DNA from: CAVTWH01 sp963738365
GTDB lineage: Bacteria; Actinomycetota; Actinomycetes; Mycobacteriales; Micromonosporaceae
Length of the DNA stretch: 64,000 bases
NCBI GenBank assembly: GCA_963738365.1
Contig: CAVTWH010000010.1
Location: forward strand, 1 to 64,000
Reading direction: 5' to 3'
This document shows, piece after piece, positions 1-8,226 of this stretch (within the stretch, counting starts at the first letter, position 1; each line of letters begins with the position of its first letter). The position numbers were made by a program, and so were the translations under genes. The notes under the pieces were generated by a model, which saw only the letters and a program-made list of their open reading frames with translations, had not been told where the DNA came from and made no database searches.

Positions 1-958
1 TGCGATGACTGCGCCGGCCGGTTGGACCGAGTCGACCAGACCAACCCCCTCGCCGGCGAGCAGCGCCATCTCCTCCAGATCCCCGGTGGTGAGACCCCGC
101 AAGGGTACCACGCTGGAGAACTGGTGCATGTCGATGTGTTGGCCGCCCAGGTCGGATGGCCGATCACCGGCAGGCCGGAGGTGTCCACCGGGATCGCGGC
201 CAGCGGGTCGTGCCACTGCTCCACGACCCGGTTGCGCAGTACCCGCATCGGGTTGAACTGCGGCATGTCCGGCCCGAACATGGGGGTCCGCAGGGTTCCC
301 GTCCCGGCCGCCGAGACCAGTGCGGCCTTGTACCCGTCGTGCGCCAGTGACTCGTCGGTGGCCACCAGCCGCGTACCACCCAGGCACCATCGGCACCAGC
401 ATGAGTGCGGCGGCGAGTCCCCGCCCGTCGGCGATCCCGCCGGAGGCGAGTACGAGCGCGGGCGCGACGGCGTCCACCACCAGCGGTACCAACGCAAACG
501 TCGGCAGCGTGGCGAAGTTGTGGCCGCCGGCCTCCAAACCCTGCGCCACCACCACATCCACCCCGTCGTCCACCGCCCGCTTCGCGGCATCCACCGACCC
601 GACCTGTTCGAACACCCGCACTCCGGCCGCGTGCAACTGGTCGATCCAGGCGCGCTGCGGGGGTCCCAGTGGAACGAGACGACCGCGACACCCGCCGCGC
701 ACACGGTGTCGATCTGCGCCTGCTCGGTGAAGATAGTGATGAAGTTGACATTGAACGGGTTCGGCGTACCGGCCCGGATCGCCTCGATCGTCTGGGCGAT
801 CGCGGGCGCCGGCATCAGCCCGACACCCAGCGAACCCAGCGCCCCCGCCCGGCTCACCGCGACCGCCAGGTCCGGCGTCATGCCGACGAACGCCATGCCG
901 GCCTGGGCGATCGGGGTATCAGATTGAACGCTTCGGTGAAGCGAGTCGTCAGTCTCAT
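1..958 (-). pseudogene. Nitronate monooxygenase (2-nitropropane dioxygenase family), frameshifted, C-terminal end at window edge
   Basis: Read on the minus strand from the ATG at 958, the pieces form a FMN-dependent nitronate monooxygenase, a TIM-barrel enzyme that oxidises alkyl nitronates. Recognisable segments are the N-terminal PIAQAGMAFV, the AGALGSLGVG strand, the GLEAGGH glycine motif, ASGGIADGRG and the C-terminal GDLEEMALLAGEG. No single frame covers it. Bases are missing near 920, 660, 400 and 175, each inside a run of G or C, and restoring them gives one continuous protein. The sequence ends within the last residues of the family, so the stop may lie just outside the window. It faces away from the AraC-type regulator at 1071, a usual target/regulator layout. 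Sequence error and real decay cannot be told apart here. Confidence 0.8.
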
Positions 959-1070
959 AGGGACCACGGTGTCGGATCTCGGCCGATCGGGTGTCGCTCG
1001 GCGTGCACCACGGGGTTGCATTGTGCGCAGATGGGCCTGACGGACAGGATCGGAACGGAAGGGGGCGGTG

Positions 1071-1997
1071 ATGGCGGAGCGGTGGTCCACGTTGGGCAGC
1101 CCGCCCACCGGGCAGTTCGAGTACTGGCGGGAGTTGATCTGCGCCGCGTTCCTGGCGCTCACGCCCGAGTCGGATCTGCGCAGCAGCTTCACCGGTACGG
1201 TCACCCAGTGGCCGCTGGGCAACCTGAACCTGGCCCGCATCGACTCGCAGCGGCAGCGGGTACGCCGTACCGACAAAGACATCGGCCGCAGCCCGCGCAG
1301 CGGCTACTACGCCAACCTGCAACTGCGCGGGGGCAGCCAGATGAGCCAACTCGGCCGCACCACGATGCTGCGCCCCGGGGACCTCGCCGTGGTCGACACC
1401 CGGGCCCCGTTCACCTTCGACTTCGTGATGACTTCCGGCAGCTGTCCCTGTTCGTACCCGCCGGTCTGCTCGAAGCGGAGAGCCCCGGCACTGTCCGTAC
1501 CGCCACCCGTCTGGATACGAGCACCGGCGAAGGCGCGGCGGTCCGGCACGCACTACAGGTGCTCACATCGGACACCCTGACGCCGAGCGCGGCAGCCCGG
1601 CTCGCGGCGCACACCAGGGGATGCTCGGGGTAGCGCTGGCCGCCGATCCGGCAAGTACGCCGGCACGCTCCGCCCGCTCGTACACCGCCGCACTCACCGA
1701 CATCGACGAGCACCTAGCCGACGAGGAACTCTCACCGGCCGCCACCGCACGCCGGCTGGGCATCTCGATTCGTTGGCTGCACGCACTCTTCGCCGGCGAA
1801 CAGCGCTCCTACGCCGCGACCGTACGTCGACTGCGGCTGGAGCGCGCCGCTCGTGACCTGCGCGATCCGGCGCGACATCGCCTCCGGGTCATCGACATCG
1901 CCAGCGACGCCGGGTTCTGCAGCATCGCCAGTTTCCACCGCGCCTTCCACGCGAGTTCGGTACCACCCCGGCCCAACTCCGTCCACCCCTCTCCTAA
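1071..1997 (+). pseudogene. AraC-family transcriptional regulator, frameshifted
   Basis: The N-terminal two thirds match the AraC_binding_2 ligand domain (EYWRELICAAF at the start, LRPGDLAVVDTRAPF in the middle). The C-terminal hundred residues carry the AraC double helix-turn-helix (ARRLGISIRWLHALF and IASDAGFCSIASFHRAF). Three single-base losses, near 1427, 1617 and 1952, divide it into three frames; with them restored the protein is about 310 aa and ends at the TAA at 1995-1997. The ATG at 1071 follows an AAGGGGG ribosome site. It is divergent from the nitronate monooxygenase and probably controls it. Identification is firm; whether it works is not. Confidence 0.8.
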
Positions 1998-2132
1998 ATA
2001 GGTGACGCCGGGACGGTGCTAGCGCCTCCCGAAAGGGTGGAACTGAGGCTAAAAGCCCGGCCAGCGCCTGGGACACGGGCGGCTCCACGCTCGGCGGACT
2101 GGTTGGCGGCGCTGACCTCGACGATCTCGGCG

Positions 2133-3378
2133 AAGGCTGTCCTTGCCGAGAATTTCATCCGCCCTGGTAGCGCCGGTGCGCCAGGTCGGTGGACTCTGGT
2201 CCAGCTCACCTTCCCGTGCGCTGCACGGCCTACTATCGCTACGCGAAGATGATCGGCGTGCTGCTACGCGTGGCTACCTCGCAGTCAGGAACACGTTCGC
2301 GATGCTGCGGCTCTGCCGATGAGCAACCGGGACAAGGACATCGAGACCTGGCCCTACGCCACCAGATCGCGGTGCTACAACGCCAACTGGGCGAACGGAA
2401 GGTCGCGTTCGAGCCCGCAGACCGGGCACTGTTGGCCGCGCTGTGCACCGGCTACCCACGGATGTGCTGCGTCGGATGCGGCTGCTGGTACGTCCTGACA
2501 CCGTCTTGCGCTGGCACCGCAACCTGATCGCCCGACGCCACGCCGCCAGATCGCGTCCGAAGCACGCTGGTCGGCCCGCACCCTGCACTCGATTCGCTGC
2601 TGGTTCTGCGCTGGCACGCGAAAACCCCGGCTGGGGTTACCGCCGGCTGCACGGCGAACTCCTCATACTCGGCGTACGGGTAGCCGCCTCCACCGTCTGG
2701 CAGATCCTTCACGACGCCGGCATTGACCCCGCACCAGACCGCGCGACCACCACCTGGGCTACCTTTCTGCGCTCCCAGGCCGACGCGCTGCTCGCCTGCG
2801 ACTTCTTCGAGACCGTCACGCTCACCGGCGCCCGGATGTACGTGCTGGCCGTGATCGAACACACCAGCCGACGCATCCGAGTCCTCGGCGCCACCGCCCA
2901 TCCGACCGCGGCCTGGGTGACGCAGATCGCCCGCAACCTGGTCATGGACCTGGAAGACGCCGGCTCCCACGCGAGGTATCTGATCCGCGACCGGGACGGA
3001 AAGTACCCCAGGCCGTTCGACACTATCCTCGCCGATGCTGGCATCACCGTCGTACTCAGCGGTGTCCGTGTGCCCCGCATGAACGCGATCATGAACGCTG
3101 GGTTCGCACCTGCCGCCACGAACTGCTCGACCGGACACTGATCTGGAACCAGCAACATCTGCTGCACGCGCTGCGCGAGTTCGAGTCACTACAACGAGCA
3201 CAGACCCCACCAAGGCATCGCCAACGCCCGACCATTGCACCCCGTGCCCGCACCGATCACCAACCCGGATGAACTCGCCCGCCTCCGCATCGCCAGACGC
3301 GACCGCCTGGGCGGCATCCTGTACGAATACCAACATGCCGCCTGACCAGCACGGATGAGATTTTCGGCAAGTACAGCC
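2133..3378. mobile_element. Insertion sequence with rve-core transposase, decayed
   Basis: A 33-bp sequence at 2133-2165 recurs inverted at 3346-3378 with five mismatches, and the transposase gene fills the space between. These are read as the terminal inverted repeats. No target duplication is obvious. A 28-bp fragment of the same transposase occurs at 23677, so the family has moved more than once in this genome. Confidence 0.7.
2249..3345 (+). pseudogene. DDE (rve integrase core) transposase, frameshifted
   Basis: Pieces in three frames add up to an actinobacterial integrase-core transposase of about 365 aa. The N-terminal part has DIETLALRHQIAVLQRQL, the middle has ENPGWGYRRLHGEL, and the catalytic core has ACDFFETVTL (first Asp) and LIRDRDGKY (second Asp). 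The end is the typical RPHQGIANARPLHP...GGILYEYQHAA. Bases are missing near 2275, 2313, 2345, 2445, 2590-2620 and 3090. The stop TGA lies directly beside the right inverted repeat. As written it cannot make an intact transposase. Confidence 0.8.
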
Positions 3379-3470
3379 CTGGTGCACAACGAGACTCGCA
3401 TCAGACGTCCAAGAACGACAGTAGATCACGGGCTCACCCGTCGCGGGCAAAGACGGGTGAGCCCGAGAAA

Positions 3471-3776
3471 TCAGTCACCAAGAAACCAAAGATATCGATG
3501 AGGCTTCTTAATGCCCTCCGCGCAGACTTCCCGTAGTCCCTCAATAGCCGCCTTGGCATCCACATCAGCCGCATGGGATTTGCGCCGAACTCTTTCAAGC
3601 TCCGTCATGAGAGTTTCCATCTGACCCCGGTTGTAGATCGTGTTTCCATAAGGATCGACGTGCCCAAGGATGGGATACTCGGTTCGATCTGCCCAGCTCA
3701 CAACCGGGATGTATGGACAGGCCAACCGCATGAGCACCTCGCCCGCGAGATCCTTCAAGACTACAGATATGCCCAT
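3471..3776 (-). CDS. Probable immunity protein of the orphan RHS cassette
   Basis: A 101-aa cytosolic protein starting at the ATG at 3776, behind a GAGGAAACT ribosome site. It has no signal peptide or membrane segment. It ends in HRYLWFLGD and contains the stretch YPILGHVDPYGNT, a pattern I associate with small actinobacterial immunity proteins. It starts 8 bp after the stop of the toxin remnant, the usual toxin-then-immunity order. Inferred role: neutralises the adjacent toxin domain. It is intact while its toxin is broken, as expected for an orphan immunity gene kept for protection. Confidence 0.6.
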   Translation of the reverse strand: MGISVVLKDLAGEVLMRLACPYIPVVSWADRTEYPILGHVDPYGNTIYNRGQMETLMTELERVRRKSHAADVDAKAAIEGLREVCAEGIKKPHRYLWFLGD

Positions 3777-3783
3777 AGTTTCC

Positions 3784-4546
3784 TCACCCTGCACCAGGGA
3801 ACATCGTAACCAGATCTCCACCATACGGATCACGAATGACGGTATATAGGGTCGTCGGCTTGCCTTTGTCGAATCCAACTACCCGACCAGCGTTAATGAC
3901 GTACTTGATGTTGCCGTTCTCTTGTCGGATGCCTATCCGGCCCGCCGTTCCACGCGCGAGAGCGCCGAAGTCGGTGCCCTTATCAAAATAGCCAGCGTTG
4001 GGATCCCAATCCTTACCTCGGTGTCCACATCGCACGGCGTGTTGTGCACGAGTACGGGCGTGTTGCCTGCGAGTACATAGTACCTGTGGGTGGCGCTGAT
4101 GGTGAGGTTGTACATAAGGCGTGTGCCGGTTGTGGGCCGAATGGATTGGACGGTGGCGCTGCCTTCGGTGGTGTGGAGTTTGTCGCCGGGGGTGAGATGG
4201 TCCACCGGAAGCCACGCCTGTTGGGTCTGGTCCCAGAACGGGTGGTTTTGTGTTGTGTGTATGACGCTCTGGTGTCCGTTTGAGTCCGCGACTGTCACAT
4301 CTGCGAGGTCGGTATCGAGGTTGAGGTGGAGTTGCGTGACCAGCTCGGTATGGGTGGAGCTGGTTGATGGGTCGCCCGATTTGACGAAGTCCCCAGCTTG
4401 GACCCGTCCGATCGCTTTGGTTGTTCCGTCGGCCATCAGGACAGGCGTTGTGCCGTCGAAACTGCACGCAGCTCCTGCCCGGGCCACGGTTGGCGCCAGC
4501 GCCTCAGCTTCTTCGGTTTCCTGCTCGATCACCTCTGTTTCAGCGC
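3784..4546 (-). pseudogene. Orphan RHS C-terminal module: PT-HINT domain plus toxin domain
   Basis: The minus strand encodes a pretoxin HINT domain (CSFDGTTPVLMADG at its start, HTTQNHPFWD in the middle, ending TPVLVHN). A different frame then gives a toxin domain of about 75 residues containing DWDPNAGYFDKGTDFGAL and ending VTMFPGAG. A one-base shift near 4010-4030 separates the two. The HINT part is nearly identical to that of the large RHS protein at 8500-9040, whereas the toxin domains are unrelated. There is no RHS core: homology stops where the IS630-type element begins (4551). Motif style suggests a small nuclease of the BECR type, but that is a guess. Confidence 0.75.
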
Positions 4547-4563
4547 CTAAGTGGTCTTCGGCG

Positions 4564-4914
4564 TTAGTTCGTCGGGGGTTGCAGCCACGCGGTGGGGTCG
4601 TTGAGGTAGAGGCCGCAGGCGCAGTCGAGGGCTTCTTCGGGGCTGCCGGTGGGTAGGCCGCTGGGCAGGATGTTGTCTTCGTATCCGTCGCGGCTGGCCA
4701 GGTAGATCGCGAACCCCCAGATGTGGGCTGAGCCGTTGTAGCGCAGGCGGCATAGCGGCAGGGTGGTGCCGTCGGCCAGTTGCCCGCCGATGTAGGCGAA
4801 CATGCCGTGGTAGCGGATGTTGACGGCGGTCAGGGCGGGCCAGCGGGTGCGGGCGTGTTGGGTCAGGCGCTGACGCAGGCTGGTCTTGGTCGACTCTGGT
4901 GGTGGCTTGGGCAC
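4564..4914 (-). CDS. Passenger protein of the IS630-type element, function unknown
   Basis: A 116-aa protein from the GTG at 4914. Its second half is well ordered (RYHGMFAYIGGQLADG, CRLRYNGSAHIWGFAIY, EALDCACGLYLNDPTAW). I recall similar proteins beside actinobacterial IS630 transposases but know no function. It is divergent from the transposase, 66 bp away, and its TAA lies in the left inverted repeat, so it moves with the element. It lacks membrane segments. Roles in transposition control or as host-beneficial cargo are both open. Confidence 0.6.
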   Translation of the reverse strand: MPKPPPESTKTSLRQRLTQHARTRWPALTAVNIRYHGMFAYIGGQLADGTTLPLCRLRYNGSAHIWGFAIYLASRDGYEDNILPSGLPTGSPEEALDCACGLYLNDPTAWLQPPTN

Positions 4915-4980
4915 GGCATCGATCCTGCCCCCGGGGCGGCGGCGTGTCGCTGCGGCAGGCCGGTACGGGTCTGGCAGAAC

Positions 4981-6138
4981 ATGTCGATGCCCCCATCGAG
5001 TCCGTACCAGATCGAGCTGTCCGCTTCGGAGCGTGCCGCGTTGCTCGCGTTGATCCGTCCCACCGGGCAGGCCCGAATGGTGCTGCGGGCGCGGATCGTG
5101 TTGGCGGCTGCGGGCGGGGCCAGCAACGCGGGCATTGCCCGGGAGTTGGCTGTGTGTGAGGACACCGTACGCAAGTGGCGGCGCCGATGCACCCTCGACC
5201 GGCTGACCGGACTGGCAGACGCGCACCGTTCGGGACGGCCGCGGTGCTTCAGCGCGGTGCAGCGGGCGCAGGTCACCGCGATCGCCTGCGAACTGCCGGC
5301 CACGCGGGGGATGCCGCTGTCACGGTGGTCGAGCTTCGAGCTGGCCTGCGAGGCGATCGAGGCCGGGATCGTGGTGGACATCTCGGCGTCCACGGTGGCC
5401 CGCTGGCTGGCCACAGACGCGATCAAACCCTGGCAGTACCGATCCTGGATCGCCCCGCGTGCCCCGGACTTCGCCAGCAAGGCGGCTGTGGTGCTCGACC
5501 TGTACGCCCGGGTCTGGGACGGCACACCGCTGGGCCCGGGCGATTACGTGCTGTGCTCGGACGAGAAGACCTCCGTCCAGGCCCGCTGCCGTTGCCACCC
5601 CACCCTGCCACCCGGGAAAGCCAGGTTGATGCGCGTGGAACACGAATACGACCGGGGTGGCGCGCTGGCCTATCTGGCCGCCTGGGACGTCCACCGGGGC
5701 AAGATTTTCGGCCGCTGCGAGCCCACCACTGGCATCGCCCCGTTTCGCCGGCTGGTGGAGCAGGTCATGACGACCGAGCCGTACGCCAGCGCTAACCGGG
5801 TGTTCTGGGTCGTGGACAACGGCTCGTCCCACCGTGGCCAGGCATCCATCGACCGCATAACCAACACGTGGCCCACCGCCCGCCTGGTCCACACTCCCGT
5901 ACATGCGAGCTGGTTGAACCAGTGTGAAATCTACTTCTCCGTCGTCCAACGCAAAGTCGTTACGCCCAACGACTTCTACGACCTCGCTGACGTGGAGAAC
6001 CGGCTGATGGCCTTCCAAGACCTCTACAGCGCCGCCGCCCGACCCTTCAACTGGAAGTACACCAGGAAAGATCTCGACGCACTCCTCAACCGCATCGCCG
6101 CCCACGAACCGAACTCACCATTGGCCCTCGCCGCGTAA
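4981..6138 (+). CDS. IS630 family transposase
   Basis: A 385-aa DDE transposase. An N-terminal helix-turn-helix (NAGIARELAVCEDTVRKWRRR) is followed by a second DNA-binding part. The catalytic core has LCSDEKTSVQ (first Asp), WVVDNGSSHRG (second Asp) and LNQCEIYFS (Glu). The ATG at 4981 was chosen because it gives the usual N-terminus; the frame stays open upstream. Length, motif order and terminal TAA within the right inverted repeat all fit an active IS630 copy. No internal shift is seen, unlike the neighbouring genes. Confidence 0.92.
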   Translation: MSMPPSSPYQIELSASERAALLALIRPTGQARMVLRARIVLAAAGGASNAGIARELAVCEDTVRKWRRRCTLDRLTGLADAHRSGRPRCFSAVQRAQVTAIACELPATRGMPLSRWSSFELACEAIEAGIVVDISASTVARWLATDAIKPWQYRSWIAPRAPDFASKAAVVLDLYARVWDGTPLGPGDYVLCSDEKTSVQARCRCHPTLPPGKARLMRVEHEYDRGGALAYLAAWDVHRGKIFGRCEPTTGIAPFRRLVEQVMTTEPYASANRVFWVVDNGSSHRGQASIDRITNTWPTARLVHTPVHASWLNQCEIYFSVVQRKVVTPNDFYDLADVENRLMAFQDLYSAAARPFNWKYTRKDLDALLNRIAAHEPNSPLALAA

Positions 6139-6166
6139 CCCCCGACGAACTAACGCCGAGGACCAC

Positions 6167-6466
6167 TAAGGCTGCCTTCGTTCGACAGCCTGTCCGGGTG
6201 GTTCAGTACGTCCTTGCTCGTAGTGCAGTCGCCGAGGTGGGTCCGGATGTCCGCTACGAGGGAGTTCTCCGATCTGTTCCCCTCACGGGCGCTGTAGGGC
6301 AGCGCGCAACCCTGGTAGGACTGCCGAACTGGGCCAAGCGAGCCCGCGAAATACGGCCAACCTCCGCGGCCTGCAGCGGTTGGCCTTGACGGCTCGCATC
6401 CAACCGTGGAACGGAATCCAGACCTGATGCCTACCGGCACAACTGACCGGGCCGTCGCACAATAAA
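6167..6466. other. Intergenic stretch right of the IS630-type element
   Basis: About 300 bp between the IS and the terminator at 6467. No start with a ribosome site and no recognisable protein on either strand. If the IS landed inside an RHS gene, its upstream half should continue here; it does not, so the RHS core was already lost or rearranged. Confidence 0.5.
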
Positions 6467-6492
6467 GTGGGCGCGGCCGCAGCCGCGCCCAC
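6467..6492 (-). terminator. Intrinsic terminator of the small-peptide operon
   Basis: A perfect 11-bp stem (6467-6477 with 6482-6492) and 4-nt loop, followed on the minus strand by a T-rich stretch. It lies 22 bp past the stop of the 40-aa gene. Confidence 0.75.
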
Positions 6493-6514
6493 CAGCAAAA
6501 CCTCATCGGACCTC

Positions 6515-6637
6515 CTACAGCGCCAGCGTATCCATGATCGCCCGCTTCAGGTTCCGCGCCGTCGGGTGCTCGGCGTAGTTAATCCACGCTGCCACGGTGA
6601 TGACGGTCATCACGATGGCCATCTGGTTCTTGCTCAT
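6515..6637 (-). CDS. 40-aa peptide, function unknown
   Basis: A short gene with a strong GGGAGGTGAGG ribosome site ending a few bases before its ATG at 6637. The peptide begins MSKNQMAIVMTVITVAAW, a mildly hydrophobic segment, then has a basic helix containing ARNLKRAIMDTL. It follows the RHH/zinc-knuckle gene by 21 bp and ends just before a terminator, so the two form an operon. It may be a small membrane-associated partner. The strong translation signal and clean terminator are the main support. Confidence 0.6.
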   Translation of the reverse strand: MSKNQMAIVMTVITVAAWINYAEHPTARNLKRAIMDTLAL

Positions 6638-6658
6638 GCTCCTCACCTCCCTTCCAAA

Positions 6659-7180
6659 TCAGATCCGGCCACGCGTCGCGGCAACGGCACCGAGCACTAC
6701 CCCGCCTGCAATCAGGATGGGCAGCAGCTGGTCCCAGTTGACGCCGCGATCGGGTTTGGCTTCCGGCTTGAGCATTGAGCCGACCGCCTGCTTGCAGGCC
6801 GGACAGGTACCCGACACCAACAGGTCGAAGCCTCGGACGGACTTGCCGCAGGCGGAATTGGGGCACTCACCCACGGACTGCTCCGCCCGGTCGCTCCAGG
6901 CCTTCATCGCTCCTTGGAGGACGACAGCCTGCTGCTCGGCAGCCTGCCGGCGCAGACCTTCGTGGTACGCCTCGGCCTTGGCCTGCGCAACCTCGCCCTC
7001 CAGCGCCATCACCCGCTCCTGGAGGTTCTGAATCGACCGGCCGTTATGCGCCGCGTCCAGCCCGAGGCTGAGTAGTTCACTTACGGCGGCTGCCATCGTG
7101 CCACCGCGAGTGTCGGCATAGTCCTGGACGGCCTCCTTCACGGAAGTCGGGACCCGGGCGTACACCACCTCAGTACTCAT
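6659..7180 (-). CDS. Ribbon-helix-helix / coiled-coil / zinc-knuckle protein with C-terminal membrane anchor
   Basis: A 173-aa protein from the ATG at 7180. Residues 1-45 look like a ribbon-helix-helix DNA-binding domain (VYARVPTSVKEAVQDYA, then AAAVSELLSLGL). A coiled coil follows (about 50-100), then two Cys pairs resembling a zinc ribbon (CPNSACGK and GTCPAC). A C-terminal membrane segment (LLPILIAGGVVLGAVAA) ends in TRGRI. The combination suggests a DNA-binding protein tethered to the membrane; known RHH antitoxins are soluble. It is the first gene of the unit with the 40-aa peptide. It lies just left of the first att copy and may belong to an older element there. Confidence 0.65.
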   Translation of the reverse strand: MSTEVVYARVPTSVKEAVQDYADTRGGTMAAAVSELLSLGLDAAHNGRSIQNLQERVMALEGEVAQAKAEAYHEGLRRQAAEQQAVVLQGAMKAWSDRAEQSVGECPNSACGKSVRGFDLLVSGTCPACKQAVGSMLKPEAKPDRGVNWDQLLPILIAGGVVLGAVAATRGRI

Positions 7181-7385
7181 GTCTAAAACTCTGACAGCCG
7201 GCCTAGCAATCCGCAAGCAGGGGGACACCGAACGCGCAGCGGGGGAAGTGGAGCAGGTGCTCGAACGACACAGCACCAGGCGAGTTGCACTACGGACCGT
7301 AACCGGCGCCCATTATCATGATCGCGGTGTCCCCGACCGTAGATCACACATAGATCACACATCTGTCCACAGTGGACACGAAAAA

Positions 7386-7420
7386 GGCTCCGATCTGGCA
7401 TAAAACGCCAGGTCAGAGCC
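7386..7420. terminator. Imperfect hairpin before att copy 1
   Basis: A 14-bp stem (7386-7399 with 7407-7420, two mismatches) and 7-nt AT-rich loop, preceded by five A's. A decayed copy of this hairpin plus the adjacent att sequence lies at 23868-23940. Confidence 0.5.
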
Positions 7421-7430
7421 TTGATCGAGT

Positions 7431-7473
7431 GTGCGCCGCCAGGGACTTGAACCCCGAACCCGCGGATTAAGAG
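7431..7473. repeat. att copy 1 (tRNA-Lys 3' half), left end of element I
   Basis: 43 bp identical to 23155-23197 and 29405-29447. The third copy is the 3' part of the intact tRNA-Lys(CTT), from anticodon loop through acceptor stem. This copy lacks the 5' half of a tRNA, so it is an att remnant produced by integration. It marks the left end of element I. Confidence 0.9.
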
Positions 7474-7690
7474 GGCAAACCTGGCGATATCAATCAATGC
7501 CGCGCGGCACCAATTGGTGCCGCCTTTCGTTGCCTTACAACGACTGCCGTGCCACTGCCGTGTCGGCCGATGCCTCGGGCTGCCGAACTATGCCAGGACC
7601 GTAGATCACACGTCGATCACACAACCGCGGCGCCGTACACCCGGACCGATACAACTATCTGTAACGGCATCCCTGAACATCCCCGGTCAC
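7474..7690. repeat. Conserved left-end sequence of element I with GATCACAC boxes
   Basis: About 215 bp directly right of att copy 1 matches the sequence right of att copy 2 (23198-23410). It holds a GATCACAC pair (GTAGATCACACGTCGATCAC at 7603-7622). A related pair lies left of the att core near 7325-7350. Such spaced repeats beside an att core resemble arm-type binding sites of tyrosine integrases. No gene is seen in it. Confidence 0.6.
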
Positions 7691-7698
7691 TACATGGC

Positions 7699-8217
7699 CT
7701 AACCTAGCCGGCTCAGATACTTTTGGATAGCGCTAGCTGCAGCCGGCCTGGGAAGAGCAATCATGCTAATAGAGTCCTGCCATGTGGTGCCGCCAATCAG
7801 AACGCTTTCATCCAGCGACATCATCACAAAGCCCGGACGGCCTGGAGGGCCACCGAGTACACCATGGTCTGTAGCTCCACCCGCGATGTTCCAATCAGTC
7901 TCCAATCTAACACGCGCCCAATGCGGTACTGCTGGAATCTCCTGATCGACCGGACCGACGGAGACGAGGAAGACTCGATCCTGGTCGAGTAGGCCATGCT
8001 CGGTCACCAACTGCCACCAAGCAATATTCGCTTGTCCAATTAGGTCCGGTTCGTCAAGGCCCAATACACGGTCTATTCTGCCATCCTCTAGATCACAAGC
8101 CGTCAGCATCCAGGCCGCACCGGCAGGCAACGTAGGCACTGGCCATATGAAATCGAGCACAGATATACCGGCGGTCCGAAGCGACGCCTCGATAGCCTGC
8201 TGATCGAACATCAACAT
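7699..8217 (-). CDS. Probable immunity protein for the RHS toxin
   Basis: A 172-aa acidic, cytosolic protein without signal peptide. It starts at the ATG at 8217 (a second ATG is at 8211), 9 bp after the RHS stop, so it is the last gene of the toxin operon. Features include FIWPVPTLPAGAAWMLTAC near the start, tryptophan-rich IAWWQLVTEHG, and a C-terminal half with GGTTWQDSISMIALP. No named family is recognised; the role is inferred from position. Confidence 0.65.
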   Translation of the reverse strand: MLMFDQQAIEASLRTAGISVLDFIWPVPTLPAGAAWMLTACDLEDGRIDRVLGLDEPDLIGQANIAWWQLVTEHGLLDQDRVFLVSVGPVDQEIPAVPHWARVRLETDWNIAGGATDHGVLGGPPGRPGFVMMSLDESVLIGGTTWQDSISMIALPRPAAASAIQKYLSRLG

Positions 8218-8226
8218 TCCGAACTT

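Larger units (their letters stand above)
4551..6166. mobile_element. IS630-type insertion sequence with passenger gene
   Basis: 30-bp inverted repeats (4551-4580 and 6137-6166) differ at one position. TAA flanks both ends, consistent with a short TA-containing target duplication. Two genes are present: the transposase on the plus strand and a small passenger on the minus strand. The stop codon of each lies inside a terminal repeat. The element joins the end of the orphan HINT module and appears intact. Confidence 0.88.

Noticed and set aside
7365..7380. TGTCCAC-A-GTGGACA palindrome as a specific operator
   Set aside because: Close variants occur inside coding sequence at about 54388, 57236 and 63692, so it may be a general genomic word rather than a local site.
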